In this document: piece by piece, positions 35,733-44,502 of the stretch
How the letters are laid out: every line of letters starts with the position of its first letter
Position numbering within the stretch: the first letter of the stretch is position 1
NCBI RefSeq assembly: GCF_013911645.1
Contig: NZ_JACESV010000002.1
Location: 620,001 to 684,000, forward strand
Direction of reading: 5' to 3'
DNA length: 64,000 nt
From: Allomuricauda sp.
GTDB lineage: Bacteria; Bacteroidota; Bacteroidia; Flavobacteriales; Flavobacteriaceae
The notes under the pieces: model-generated
Told to the model about the DNA's origin: nothing
Seen by the model: the letters and a program-made list of their open reading frames with translations, nothing else
The model's database searches: none
Position numbers and translations under genes: made by a program

Positions 35733-36977
35733 ATGTCTATTGTAGAGCGGATAATGGAATTTGATTCAAAATCACAGTTTAAAAAAAATGCATTGCCTTT
35801 TGCAATTTATTTATTTGCGTTTTCTTTTTCTTTAACACCGTTTTTTTCGTCCTTATCCTTACTTCTGTTTTCGGCAACCTCCCTGTTTTATCTGAAAATC
35901 AAGTCGCCTAGAAGAAGCGATTTATTATTTTTACTATCATATTGCTTTATTTTTTTGATGTATTTGGCTGGTATGATTTTTACAAATTTTCAAAATCGGG
36001 CAATAGAGTTGATTGTAAGGGCTTCACCAATCTTATTTGTTCCATTTTTGCTTTTGTTTACAAAGGCCCCTGCAAAAACCAATTATTTTAAATTAAAGCT
36101 TAGCTTTATTTCAGGAGTATTTGTCTCATGCCTTATCTCCATCATTTATGGTGTTTTTAGGGTTTTGCGAGATGGTGATTTACAACGGGTTTTATATTTC
36201 GAGTTTGCAGAGCTTTTAGATTTACATCCTTTATACTATTCAATTTATATCATTACTGCCATTGTATTTATTAACAAAATCGTGATAAAAACAAGCTACA
36301 AGGCTTTTGGATATCTTGTTTTTGGAAGCTCCCTTCTTTTGTTGCAGTCTAAACTTGGAATTTTAATGTTGGTTTTTTTATTGGGACACTTCGTTTTTAT
36401 AAGCGTCAAAAAGAAACAGTACATGTATCTTTCTATTGGCCTTTTATCTCTGTGTTTAATCTTTTTTTCTGCTTTTGCGTTTGATGACAATCGGCTGAAT
36501 GAACTTTTTTTAAGTAGGGAAAGAATGGAACTTGGCACAATTAAAGAGGATGGGGTTTCTCAAAGAATCTGGCTTTGGAAAACAGCTATTATTCAGTTGA
36601 AGGAAGAGCCTTTCACGGGTTTTGGTCTGGGTTCGAAGAAAGATATGTTTAAATGGAAGGTTGAGAAAGACATTTTGATGAACAATTACGATTGGCCCAC
36701 CATTAGAGCCATGAAGTTGATTTCAACTTGGAACTTGCACAATAATTACTTGCAGATTTGTTATGAGTTTGGAGTAGTAGGGTTAATTTGCTTTTTAGTC
36801 TCAATTATAACATGTATAAGACTTGCCATTTTAAAATCAAAGGCGTTATTCTTATCGATTTATGCACTAGTATTGGCACTTCTTTTTGTTGAAGTTGCAC
36901 TAAATAGACAAATGGGAATATACTTTTATGCTTTAATACCCCCATTGCTATTTTGGGAATCAAAAACAAGACGATGA
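35733..36977 (+). CDS. O-antigen ligase family protein (second)
   Basis: A 414-residue protein with 10-12 hydrophobic segments and a C-terminal loop with GFGLGSKKDMFKWKVEKD and WNLHNNYLQICYEFGVVGLI, the conserved HNNYLQ region of the O-antigen ligase/polymerase family. It lies 7 bases after the first member and overlaps the lipoprotein gene as ATGA. With two such proteins the locus probably has both a polymerase and a ligase, but sequence alone does not assign them. Confidence 0.75.
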   Translation: MSIVERIMEFDSKSQFKKNALPFAIYLFAFSFSLTPFFSSLSLLLFSATSLFYLKIKSPRRSDLLFLLSYCFIFLMYLAGMIFTNFQNRAIELIVRASPILFVPFLLLFTKAPAKTNYFKLKLSFISGVFVSCLISIIYGVFRVLRDGDLQRVLYFEFAELLDLHPLYYSIYIITAIVFINKIVIKTSYKAFGYLVFGSSLLLLQSKLGILMLVFLLGHFVFISVKKKQYMYLSIGLLSLCLIFFSAFAFDDNRLNELFLSRERMELGTIKEDGVSQRIWLWKTAIIQLKEEPFTGFGLGSKKDMFKWKVEKDILMNNYDWPTIRAMKLISTWNLHNNYLQICYEFGVVGLICFLVSIITCIRLAILKSKALFLSIYALVLALLFVEVALNRQMGIYFYALIPPLLFWESKTRR

Positions 36978-37873
36978 GCAAGAGCTGTTTTTTATTTGCT
37001 TTAGTATGCCTGTTTCTTTCCTGCCAAAGTCCAGAAAAGAAAAGTGAAGTCAACCATAAAATTGTTCAGACTGAACTTGACGAAGCCTTTGTCAATGGGT
37101 ATTTTGAAAAGGGACAGGATGAAACGTACGTGTTAATTAATAAAAAATCCATATATTATTTTTTCAAGGAAAGAGAAGAGTTTCTGAGGTATAAGGTTAT
37201 GCTGCACATGATTAAAAAGGATAATACGTTTGACAATTTGGATTTCTTTCCAAACCATCAAAGAATATCCCAATTAACAAAAACAGGGTTCGGTGATTTT
37301 GATACAATATCCATAAAGTTTGAAAGCAAGGGGTTTGTTGGTATCCGGACAGGGCAATTCAAGAGAACTGAAAATGGCGGCAGTAAAAACATTTGGGCTA
37401 AACAAATTCAATTTTCTGAAATATCTACTAATAGCAATAACCCGGCCAAAGAAAAATTCTTGAAAACCATAGGCATGAACAGTCTAAGGAACCATTTTGC
37501 AATGAGGTTACATACCGGATCATTTTACAGAAATACTTTTGGGTTTTATGTTTTATTGTCAAAAAATGAATTGTTTATGATAACACCAAAAGAGGTGGCA
37601 GCTAAGAATAAGATGATGGTTCATCTAATAAAGGAAAATGGTGATTTTGATAACCTCTCTGGACTTTTTAGCAATAAATGGTATTGTAAATGCGCTAATT
37701 CGGAAGAAGGTGAGCTAATTGTTTACAGGGTTGTACTTCAGGATTTGGGGTCCTTCGAAAAATTAAGGTTGGGGGAGTTTAATGATTATGGCAATAAATG
37801 GGTGCAAGAGCTTTACCTAAATGAAGTTTTTTCCAATAAATTGCTTCGCTACAATAATGAATTTAAACATTAA
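36974..37873 (+). CDS. Hypothetical lipoprotein inside the polysaccharide locus
   Basis: A 299-residue lipoprotein (MSKSCFLFALVCLFLSCQS, lipobox Cys near residue 17). The start ATG at 36974 overlaps the upstream stop by 4 bases. The body contains two similar halves: YVLINKKSIYYFFKEREEF with MLHMIKKDNTFDNLDFFPNH (~60-110), and FYVLLSKNELFMITPKEV with MVHLIKENGDFDNLSGLFSN (~195-240), an internal duplication. No family is recognised. It precedes the WecG-type gene by 2 bases. Confidence 0.62.
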   Translation: MSKSCFLFALVCLFLSCQSPEKKSEVNHKIVQTELDEAFVNGYFEKGQDETYVLINKKSIYYFFKEREEFLRYKVMLHMIKKDNTFDNLDFFPNHQRISQLTKTGFGDFDTISIKFESKGFVGIRTGQFKRTENGGSKNIWAKQIQFSEISTNSNNPAKEKFLKTIGMNSLRNHFAMRLHTGSFYRNTFGFYVLLSKNELFMITPKEVAAKNKMMVHLIKENGDFDNLSGLFSNKWYCKCANSEEGELIVYRVVLQDLGSFEKLRLGEFNDYGNKWVQELYLNEVFSNKLLRYNNEFKH

Positions 37874-37875
37874 AG

Positions 37876-38562
37876 ATGATTAATCAGATTTGCGATAAAA
37901 TAATAGATGATATTGATTTCGAAAAGAGGTCTCAAACTGTTTCGTACTTGAACATTTATAATTATCAGATTCTACGGAAGACTCCAAAAATCATTGAAAA
38001 AATTGATTACTTCACTTTGGATGGTATTATGCTGCTGCTTTTCATTCAAATTTTTATGGGTAAAAGATTTAACCGTATGGCCCCTGATTTTTCTTCCTAC
38101 TTTGCCGAATTTTTTGGTTACCTCGAAAGAAACAATAAAAGGGTGGTATTTATAGGAGGCTCAGAAAATGATATGTCTTCTTTTATAAAGACGGTCAAGG
38201 AGAATTATCCTCAAATGAATATTATTGACACCTACAATGGCTTTGATTTGGATGAAGATCATGTAATCAATGGTCTAATTTCTAAGGAAGTTGATTGTAC
38301 CATCGTTGGAATGGGCACCCCAAAACAAGAAAGTTTTATTGTAAAGGCTCGCAAAAAAGGCTATGAAGGATCATCTTTTTGCTGTGGGGCATTTATGAGT
38401 CAAACAGCAAATAAGGGCAGGGATTATTTTCCAAGTTATATTAACAGATTGCATCTAAGGTGGGCCTACAGGATTTATAAGGAGCCTAAATTATTTAAAA
38501 GATACTCAATAAATTATCCCAAGGGTTTGTCATTATTGTTTTTGGACAGGTATTTTAAATAG
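37876..38562 (+). CDS. WecG/TagA/CpsF family glycosyltransferase (GT26)
   Basis: A 228-residue protein. It has FTLDGIMLLLF at about residues 53-63 (the D of the family DG motif), RVVFIGGSENDMSSFIKTV, and the diagnostic VGMGTPKQESFI at ~135-147, then a C-terminal basic segment (RLHLRWAYRIYKEPKLFKRY) that binds the membrane. Members transfer a hexosamine or hexose to a lipid-linked first sugar. It is probably the second-sugar transferase of this repeat unit. Confidence 0.88.
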   Translation: MINQICDKIIDDIDFEKRSQTVSYLNIYNYQILRKTPKIIEKIDYFTLDGIMLLLFIQIFMGKRFNRMAPDFSSYFAEFFGYLERNNKRVVFIGGSENDMSSFIKTVKENYPQMNIIDTYNGFDLDEDHVINGLISKEVDCTIVGMGTPKQESFIVKARKKGYEGSSFCCGAFMSQTANKGRDYFPSYINRLHLRWAYRIYKEPKLFKRYSINYPKGLSLLFLDRYFK

Positions 38563-38581
38563 ACAATATGGGTTTTGATCT

Positions 38582-38607
38582 GTCTTTTTGATATAATTCA
38601 AAAAGAC
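38582..38607. terminator. AT-rich inverted repeat, possible terminator
   Basis: GTCTTTTTGA-TATAAT-TCAAAAAGAC is a perfect 10-bp stem with a 6-base loop, 20 bases after the GT26 stop. It has no T run after it, so it may be a weak terminator or a binding site. The remaining gap to 38728 shows no gene. Confidence 0.4.
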
Positions 38608-38727
38608 CAAATGGCTTAATTGAATCCTAGTGAGATAAAAAGTAATTAAGAAGATTTCTTTACTTATTTTTGAACTTTTAATAAAAATGTGCTTGTTAAA
38701 AGTCAGCCGCAATTATAAAATTTAACA

Positions 38728-40077
38728 ATGTTTTTTAAGAAGAACAATCTTTCTGGTTTTATTTATCCGATTTCTCTCTTTTTAGATTTGTTGGCTATTA
38801 ACATTCTGGTATACTATTTTCCAATTTTATTTAGGTTTCCATTACTTTTTCATGGCTACATAACTTTGATGTGGATTATTGTTTCGTTTAAAAATAAGTT
38901 TTATGTTATTTTTAGATTTACCAAAGTCACTTACATATTGAAATTGTTATTCAGACAATTCATTTTTTTCTTTCTAATATTATATGCCTTTATCGGATTT
39001 TTTAAGCAACCTAACATAAGCAGGTTTTATCTGGGAGTTTTCTTTTTATCTGTCTTTTTCTCGATTTTCACTTTAAAATTTCTCAATTATTACCTTTTGA
39101 TGCAATACAGGACAAAAGTGAAAGGGAGCTTACGGGATATTGTCGTAATTGGAAAAAATAGAATGACAGACCAATTAATTAACATGTTTGAAAAGCATGG
39201 AGAGTATGGATACCATGTGATTAAGCAATTCTCACCCAAATCAAAGGATTTTGATTTGAAGGAGTCACTTTCGTTTATCAAAAAAGCAGGAATAGACGAA
39301 ATTTATTGCTCCGTAAAAGAATTGTCCAACTCTGACATTAGTAGATATGTTAATTACGCGGACAATAACTTGATAAAACTCAAATTCATACCTGACAACA
39401 GAGAGATTTTCACTAAAAATTTGAGGTTAGATTATTATGAATATTTCCCAATACTTTCACTAAGAGAACTTCCATTGGATGATTCCTTCAATAGATTGTC
39501 CAAACGAGTTTTTGATTTTATTTTTTCTTCTGCTATAATTATTTTTTTATTGTCATGGTTAATGCCGATAATTGGGATATTGATTAAGCTCGATTCCAAA
39601 GGGCCTATTTATTTCAAACAGAATAGACCAGGGTTTAAGGAAGAAGGATTTGGTTGCTATAAATTCAGAACAATGACCATTAATAATGAAACTGAGAAAT
39701 CGGCAACAAGAAACGACCCTAGGGTAACGCGAGTTGGTGCCTTTTTGAGAAGAACAAGTATTGATGAATTGCCACAATTTATAAATGTGTTGTTTGGACA
39801 AATGTCCGTTGTTGGTCCTAGACCTCATTTATGGAGGCAGAACAAGGAGTATAATACCACAATTCAAAAGTATATGCTTAGGCACTACGTAAAGCCCGGA
39901 ATAACCGGTTTGGCCCAAGCTAAAGGTTATAGGGGTGAAATTGAAACGAATGAAGATATTGTTAACAGAACTAGATATGATTTTTTTTATATAGAAAACT
40001 GGTCTATGTTACTGGATTTGAAAATTATATTTCAGACGTTTATAAACATTCTCAAAGGTGAGGAGAAAGCTTATTAA
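38728..40077 (+). CDS. Polyprenyl-phosphate sugar-1-phosphate transferase (WcaJ/WbaP-like PHPT)
   Basis: The initiating enzyme, placing the first sugar phosphate on undecaprenyl phosphate. It has 449 residues: four to five N-terminal helices, a soluble Rossmann-like middle ([20 protein letters not shown]), one further helix ([17 protein letters not shown]), and the C-terminal bacterial sugar transferase domain ([47 protein letters not shown]). The first sugar cannot be told. It comes after a 165-base gap, so it may have its own promoter. Confidence 0.92.
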   Translation: MFFKKNNLSGFIYPISLFLDLLAINILVYYFPILFRFPLLFHGYITLMWIIVSFKNKFYVIFRFTKVTYILKLLFRQFIFFFLILYAFIGFFKQPNISRFYLGVFFLSVFFSIFTLKFLNYYLLMQYRTKVKGSLRDIVVIGKNRMTDQLINMFEKHGEYGYHVIKQFSPKSKDFDLKESLSFIKKAGIDEIYCSVKELSNSDISRYVNYADNNLIKLKFIPDNREIFTKNLRLDYYEYFPILSLRELPLDDSFNRLSKRVFDFIFSSAIIIFLLSWLMPIIGILIKLDSKGPIYFKQNRPGFKEEGFGCYKFRTMTINNETEKSATRNDPRVTRVGAFLRRTSIDELPQFINVLFGQMSVVGPRPHLWRQNKEYNTTIQKYMLRHYVKPGITGLAQAKGYRGEIETNEDIVNRTRYDFFYIENWSMLLDLKIIFQTFINILKGEEKAY

Positions 40078-40131
40078 ACCTGATATTTTGAATGCTTGAG
40101 GATAAAACTTTTATTCTGTGTTTGTAAAGAC

Positions 40132-40139
40132 TATGTTTG
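40132..40139 (+). promoter_or_regulatory. -7 promoter motif for the UXS gene
   Basis: TATGTTTG fits TAnnTTTG and lies 27 bases before the ATG at 40167. A nearby partial copy, TGTTTGTAAAG, is repeated twice in 25 bases. Confidence 0.4.
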
Positions 40140-40166
40140 TAAAGTTGAAGATTACAATATAAATAA

Positions 40167-41153
40167 ATGAAAAGAACTCTAATTACCGGAGCGGCAGGTT
40201 TTCTTGGTTCCCATCTTTGTGACAGATTTATTGCAGAAGGGCATGAGGTTATTGGAATGGATAACCTTATTACCGGAGACCTTAAAAACATAGAACACCT
40301 ATTCCCTTTGGAACGCTTTAAGTTCTATAATCACGATGTAACCAACTTTGTACATGTACCGGGAGATTTGGATTATATCCTCCACTTTGCTTCGCCTGCA
40401 AGCCCCATTGATTATTTAAAGATTCCCATTCAAACGCTAAAAGTAGGGGCATTGGGAACCCATAACCTGTTGGGTCTTGCCAAGGAAAAGAACGCTCGTT
40501 TCATGATAGCCTCCACATCAGAAATATATGGAGACCCCTTGGTACACCCACAAACTGAGGAGTACTACGGTAACGTAAACACCATAGGCCCAAGAGGCGT
40601 ATACGATGAGGCCAAACGCTTTCAAGAATCCATCACCATGGCATACCACCGGTTCCATGGGTTGGATACAAGGATTGTACGGATATTCAACACTTATGGA
40701 CCAAGAATGCGACTGAACGATGGTCGTGTAATCCCAGCTTTTATGGGACAAGCACTCCGTGGTGAGGATCTGACCGTTTTTGGCGATGGTTCACAAACCC
40801 GTTCTTTTTGTTATGTAGATGATGAAATCGAAGGAATCTATCGCTTACTGATGAGCGACTACACACTTCCAGTAAACATTGGCAACCCCAATGAAATCAC
40901 CATTAAGGATTTTGCCGAGGAAATTATCAAGCTTACTGGAACCGACCAAAAAATCATTTATAAGCCGTTGCCCAAAGATGACCCCATGCAGCGCCAACCC
41001 GATATTACCAAAGCAAAGGAAATTCTGGGATGGGAACCCAAAGTGGGACGTGAAGAAGGCATGCGCAAAACGTTTGAATTTTTCAAAGGGTTATCCAAAG
41101 AAGAACTCAAAAAAACGGAACACAGGGACTTTTCAAACCATAACAAAAAGTAA
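40167..41153 (+). CDS. UDP-glucuronate decarboxylase (UDP-xylose synthase)
   Basis: Converts UDP-glucuronate to UDP-xylose. It has 328 residues, SDR fold with [44 protein letters not shown], and the active-site Y-x-x-x-K in [29 protein letters not shown] and [14 protein letters not shown] are typical of UXS. It ends the locus and points to xylose, or a relative, in the surface polysaccharide or LPS. A short basic tail follows the domain. Confidence 0.92.
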   Translation: MKRTLITGAAGFLGSHLCDRFIAEGHEVIGMDNLITGDLKNIEHLFPLERFKFYNHDVTNFVHVPGDLDYILHFASPASPIDYLKIPIQTLKVGALGTHNLLGLAKEKNARFMIASTSEIYGDPLVHPQTEEYYGNVNTIGPRGVYDEAKRFQESITMAYHRFHGLDTRIVRIFNTYGPRMRLNDGRVIPAFMGQALRGEDLTVFGDGSQTRSFCYVDDEIEGIYRLLMSDYTLPVNIGNPNEITIKDFAEEIIKLTGTDQKIIYKPLPKDDPMQRQPDITKAKEILGWEPKVGREEGMRKTFEFFKGLSKEELKKTEHRDFSNHNKK

Positions 41154-41159
41154 TTTTTC

Positions 41160-41315
41160 TTTTTATTTCGAACGCCCGATTGCCGGACGGGCAGGTAGGT
41201 GAGAAATAAAGAGTTGCCTAAAAACATTCGTGGAAATTAGTGGCATTCGTGTCCAACGGATTGATTAATAATGGCATAGCGGAATTCATGCAATTCCTGC
41301 CTGCGGCGTGCAGGC
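41160..41315. repeat. GC-rich imperfect hairpins in the UXS-purD gap
   Basis: The 244-base gap contains GCCCG-(9)-CGGGC (41174-41192) and GCCTGC-GGCGT-GCAGGC near 41298-41314. Both resemble degenerate intergenic repeats of Flavobacteria; neither has a clear T tail. No gene is seen here. Confidence 0.35.
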
Positions 41316-41375
41316 GTATAAAAAAGTAAGCGCAGATCATTCACAAATAAGGCCCAAATTATATTTGAATTGCGT

Positions 41376-41383
41376 TATTTTTG
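41376..41383 (+). promoter_or_regulatory. -7 promoter motif for purD
   Basis: TATTTTTG matches TAnnTTTG, 14 bases before the ATG at 41398. A second match, TATATTTG, lies at 41360-41367, so two start sites are possible. Confidence 0.5.
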
Positions 41384-41397
41384 CCAAAACTTGAATC

Positions 41398-42669
41398 ATG
41401 AACATCCTGGTCCTGGGTTCTGGTGGTCGCGAACACGCCATTTCCCTTAAAATTTCACAAAGCCCCAAAACATCCAAACTATTTGTAGCGCCCGGTAATG
41501 CGGGAACTTCCCAAATCGCCACAAATGTTGAGGTAGGTGTGAACGATTTTGAAGCCATTAAACAATTGGTGTTGAAAGAAAGCATCAATTTGGTGGTGGT
41601 TGGACCAGAAGACCCCTTGGTAAAAGGGGTACACGATTTTTTCTTGAATGACGAAGTACTAAAATCCGTTCCAGTAATCGGACCGGAGAAAGCAGCAGCA
41701 GAACTCGAAGGAAGCAAGGAATTTGCCAAAGAGTTTATGATGCGGCACAATATTCCAACGGCAGCCTACCAAAGTTTTACCAGTGAGACCTTGGAAGAAG
41801 GGTATAGTTTTTTGGAAACCCTAAAACCGCCCTACGTCCTTAAGGCAGACGGACTTGCCGCTGGCAAAGGTGTGTTGATTCTTCAGGATTTACAAGAAGC
41901 CAAGGACGAGTTAAAATCCATGCTGGTGGATTCCAAATTCGGCAACGCAAGCGCCACGGTGGTCATCGAGGAATTCTTGGACGGCATTGAATTGAGCTGC
42001 TTTGTACTTACTGATGGCACCAACTATAAAATTCTTCCAACAGCCAAGGATTACAAAAGAATAGGCGAGGGAGATACTGGCCTCAACACAGGGGGCATGG
42101 GGGCCATTTCCCCGGTTCCATTTGCCGATAAAGCCTTTATGGACAAGATAGAGCGTAAAATTGTAAAACCTACCGTAGACGGCCTTAAAAAGGATAATCT
42201 GCCCTATGTCGGGTTTATTTTTATTGGTTTGATAAAAGTCGGTAACGAACCCAAGGTAATCGAGTATAACGTTAGAATGGGCGACCCCGAGACCGAAGTG
42301 GTAATCCCAAGACTAAAAACGGATTTGGTTGAGGTGCTTTTGGCCATGGCTAACGGAACCCTGGATCAAGTAGACCTTCAAGTTGACGAAAGGGCGGCAA
42401 CAACCGTTATGGCAGTATCGGGCGGTTATCCTGAAGCTTATGAGAAAGGCAAGGAAATATCGGGAGCCGAAACCATTGAAGATTCCATTGTGTTCCACGC
42501 AGGCACAAAACTGTCCAACGGAAAAGTTGTAACCAATGGAGGACGCGTAATAGCGGTTACTTCCTTTGGAAAAGACTTTAAGGAAGCACTACAGAAATCC
42601 TATCAAAATATGGAAAAGCTCCATTTTGATGGCATGTATTACCGAAAGGATTTAGGATTCGATCTATAG
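41398..42669 (+). CDS. purD: Phosphoribosylamine--glycine ligase
   Basis: GAR synthetase, the second step of purine synthesis. It has 423 residues with an ATP-grasp fold: NILVLGSGGREHAISLKI at the N-terminus, VVGPEDPLVKG, KADGLAAGKGVLI, NTGGMGAISP, and RMGDPETEVVIPRL in the metal-binding region. All motifs are intact. It ends overlapping by 6 bases with the convergent small gene on the minus strand. Confidence 0.98.
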   Translation: MNILVLGSGGREHAISLKISQSPKTSKLFVAPGNAGTSQIATNVEVGVNDFEAIKQLVLKESINLVVVGPEDPLVKGVHDFFLNDEVLKSVPVIGPEKAAAELEGSKEFAKEFMMRHNIPTAAYQSFTSETLEEGYSFLETLKPPYVLKADGLAAGKGVLILQDLQEAKDELKSMLVDSKFGNASATVVIEEFLDGIELSCFVLTDGTNYKILPTAKDYKRIGEGDTGLNTGGMGAISPVPFADKAFMDKIERKIVKPTVDGLKKDNLPYVGFIFIGLIKVGNEPKVIEYNVRMGDPETEVVIPRLKTDLVEVLLAMANGTLDQVDLQVDERAATTVMAVSGGYPEAYEKGKEISGAETIEDSIVFHAGTKLSNGKVVTNGGRVIAVTSFGKDFKEALQKSYQNMEKLHFDGMYYRKDLGFDL

Positions 42670-42885
42670 GTAGGAGTGAGAGCTGATGCTCTTGTCTTCC
42701 TCACCACTTTCATTGAAAATTTTCAATTGGCCCATCCAATAAACCATGGCTACAAAGCCTATGATCATAAAAATCCAGTTAATGGAGTTGGCACCCCACC
42801 AGCTGTCCATAAAACGGAAAAAATCCAATGGTGCGAAAAGGTAGTTTACAAATAAGTCTTCTATACCGTAAAAAAACTTGCTCAT
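42664..42885 (-). CDS. Small membrane protein (DUF6341-like)
   Basis: A 73-residue protein that starts MSKFFYGIEDLFVNYLFAPL and has one membrane helix (SINWIFMIIGFVAMVYWMGQL) and an acidic tail. I recall similar proteins across Flavobacteriaceae as DUF6341. It is divergent from the DUF6427-like gene with only 39 bases between the starts, and convergent with purD. Confidence 0.72.
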   Translation of the reverse strand: MSKFFYGIEDLFVNYLFAPLDFFRFMDSWWGANSINWIFMIIGFVAMVYWMGQLKIFNESGEEDKSISSHSYL

Positions 42886-42904
42886 GTTGGCTATATTTAC
42901 TTTA

Positions 42905-42912
42905 CAAAAGTA
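42905..42912 (-). promoter_or_regulatory. -7 promoter motif for the DUF6341-like gene
   Basis: Minus-strand TACTTTTG fits TAnnTTTG, 19 bases before the minus-strand ATG at 42885, in the divergent spacer to the DUF6427-like gene. Confidence 0.4.
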
Positions 42913-42924
42913 GCAAAAGATAAG

Positions 42925-43854
42925 ATGATTTCAAGCTTTTTCGGAAAAACTAAACCTATAAATTACATTGTCCTTGCCATCATTTTATTTCTTTTTTACT
43001 TCACCAATGTCTTTTATCAGTCCGGGGAACAAAGAATCAATGAGGTTATTGCCTTGGAAATCTTGTTGTTTGCAGCCTTGTTGTTTTCCATTTTTATTGT
43101 CAATCAAATTGTAAGAACCGAAAAGGCCACGGAATCCAATTCCTATGCCATGCTGTTTTTTTTGCTTTTGATTATCACATTTTCTGATGAGTTCGTCCTT
43201 CAAAATGTGATTTTCGCCAACTTTTTTTTGCTTTTGGCTTTTTGGAGGATACTGTCCATCAAATCCATAAAAAATGTAAAGCACAAAATCTTTGATGCCT
43301 CCCTACTGATTGCCCTTGCAAGTTTATTTTACGATTGGGCCTTGGCATTTATGTTTCTTGTATTTTTCGTAATCTTGGTTTATGACAGAAAGACCCTGAA
43401 AAATTGGTTGGTACCGTTATTAGGGCTTGCCGCTATTTTTATTTTGACATTTACCGTGCTAAAACTGAAGGGCTCTTTGGGCTTTTTTAAGGAACACTAT
43501 CAGTTCTCATTGGGGCTTTTTACCACCAAATCATTCTTCCAGGTACTTAACATAAAGACCTTGATTTACCTTATTTTAACGATTGTTGTTTCCATTTTGG
43601 TGTTTGTGCGCCTGCGCAATGTGAGCGGCGGCAAATTGCTTTTGCTCAGGATAGTATTCTTGATCTTTGTTTTGGGAACGGGCATTATTCTTTTTACCCC
43701 GGCCGATGCTTCTCCCGTGTTGATTACTTTTTTCCCCGCAGCCGTTTTTGTTACCAACTATTTCGAGGGTATAAAAAAGCCTAGGCTTCAAGAAATGGTC
43801 TTGATCCTAAGCATGGTCGTGGCCTGCTCGCTTTTTGCCATTCATCTTAACTAA
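42925..43854 (+). CDS. Multi-pass membrane protein (DUF6427-like)
   Basis: A 309-residue protein with about ten hydrophobic segments; it starts MISSFFGKTKPINYIVLAII, a pattern I recall from DUF6427 proteins of Flavobacteria. Signature-like stretches include FSDEFVLQNVIFANFFLLLA and FDASLLIALASLFYDWA. No catalytic motif is visible and the function is unknown. Confidence 0.75.
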   Translation: MISSFFGKTKPINYIVLAIILFLFYFTNVFYQSGEQRINEVIALEILLFAALLFSIFIVNQIVRTEKATESNSYAMLFFLLLIITFSDEFVLQNVIFANFFLLLAFWRILSIKSIKNVKHKIFDASLLIALASLFYDWALAFMFLVFFVILVYDRKTLKNWLVPLLGLAAIFILTFTVLKLKGSLGFFKEHYQFSLGLFTTKSFFQVLNIKTLIYLILTIVVSILVFVRLRNVSGGKLLLLRIVFLIFVLGTGIILFTPADASPVLITFFPAAVFVTNYFEGIKKPRLQEMVLILSMVVACSLFAIHLN

Positions 43855-43870
43855 TTATGGCATAAAGCAA

Positions 43871-43878
43871 TATCTTTG
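43871..43878 (+). promoter_or_regulatory. -7 promoter motif for the DUF4254 gene
   Basis: TATCTTTG matches TAnnTTTG and lies 18 bases before the ATG at 43897. Confidence 0.5.
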
Positions 43879-43896
43879 AACAAATTTATGTAAGCA

Positions 43897-44502
43897 ATGT
43901 TCAGCGATTTTGCCCTCAAGATATTTCAGGAAAGTATAGATGCCTATCACATTAAGGACGATGTGTACCAAGAATTCATCAACCCTTATCCAAAGGATAA
44001 AGTAGAGCACCTGCTTTATAGAAAAAACTGGATCGATACCGTACAATGGCACTACGAAGACATCATTCGTGATCCTGACATCAACCCGGTGGCTGCGTTG
44101 GATCTTAAACGAAAAATCGACGCGAGCAACCAGAACCGTACGGATTTGGTGGAATATATCGACAGTTATTTTTTGAATAAATACCAGTCGGTACAAGTAC
44201 AGGATGATGCCACGATCAACACCGAGAGTCCTGCATGGGCCATTGACCGACTTTCCATTTTGGCATTGAAAATTTATCACATGCAAGAAGAGGTGAACCG
44301 AACGGATGCCTCACCAGAGCACCTCCAAAAATGTAGCGATAAACTTGCCGTGCTTTTGGAGCAGAAAAAAGATCTTTCCACAGCCATTGACCAATTATTG
44401 GCCGATATTGAAGCTGGAAACAAGTACATGAAAGTCTACAAACAGATGAAAATGTACAACGACGATGAACTAAATCCTGTACTTCGTGGTCAAAAAGGGT
44501 AA
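43897..44502 (+). CDS. DUF4254 family protein
   Basis: A 201-residue soluble, all-helical protein. The conserved opening FALKIFQESIDAYH and LLYRKNWIDTVQWHYEDI, followed by LKRKIDASNQNRTDLVE, match DUF4254 as I remember it. Function unknown. It overlaps the heptosyltransferase-like gene by 17 bases; the same pair is common in Bacteroidota, which suggests a link to LPS core synthesis. Confidence 0.85.
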   Translation: MFSDFALKIFQESIDAYHIKDDVYQEFINPYPKDKVEHLLYRKNWIDTVQWHYEDIIRDPDINPVAALDLKRKIDASNQNRTDLVEYIDSYFLNKYQSVQVQDDATINTESPAWAIDRLSILALKIYHMQEEVNRTDASPEHLQKCSDKLAVLLEQKKDLSTAIDQLLADIEAGNKYMKVYKQMKMYNDDELNPVLRGQKG

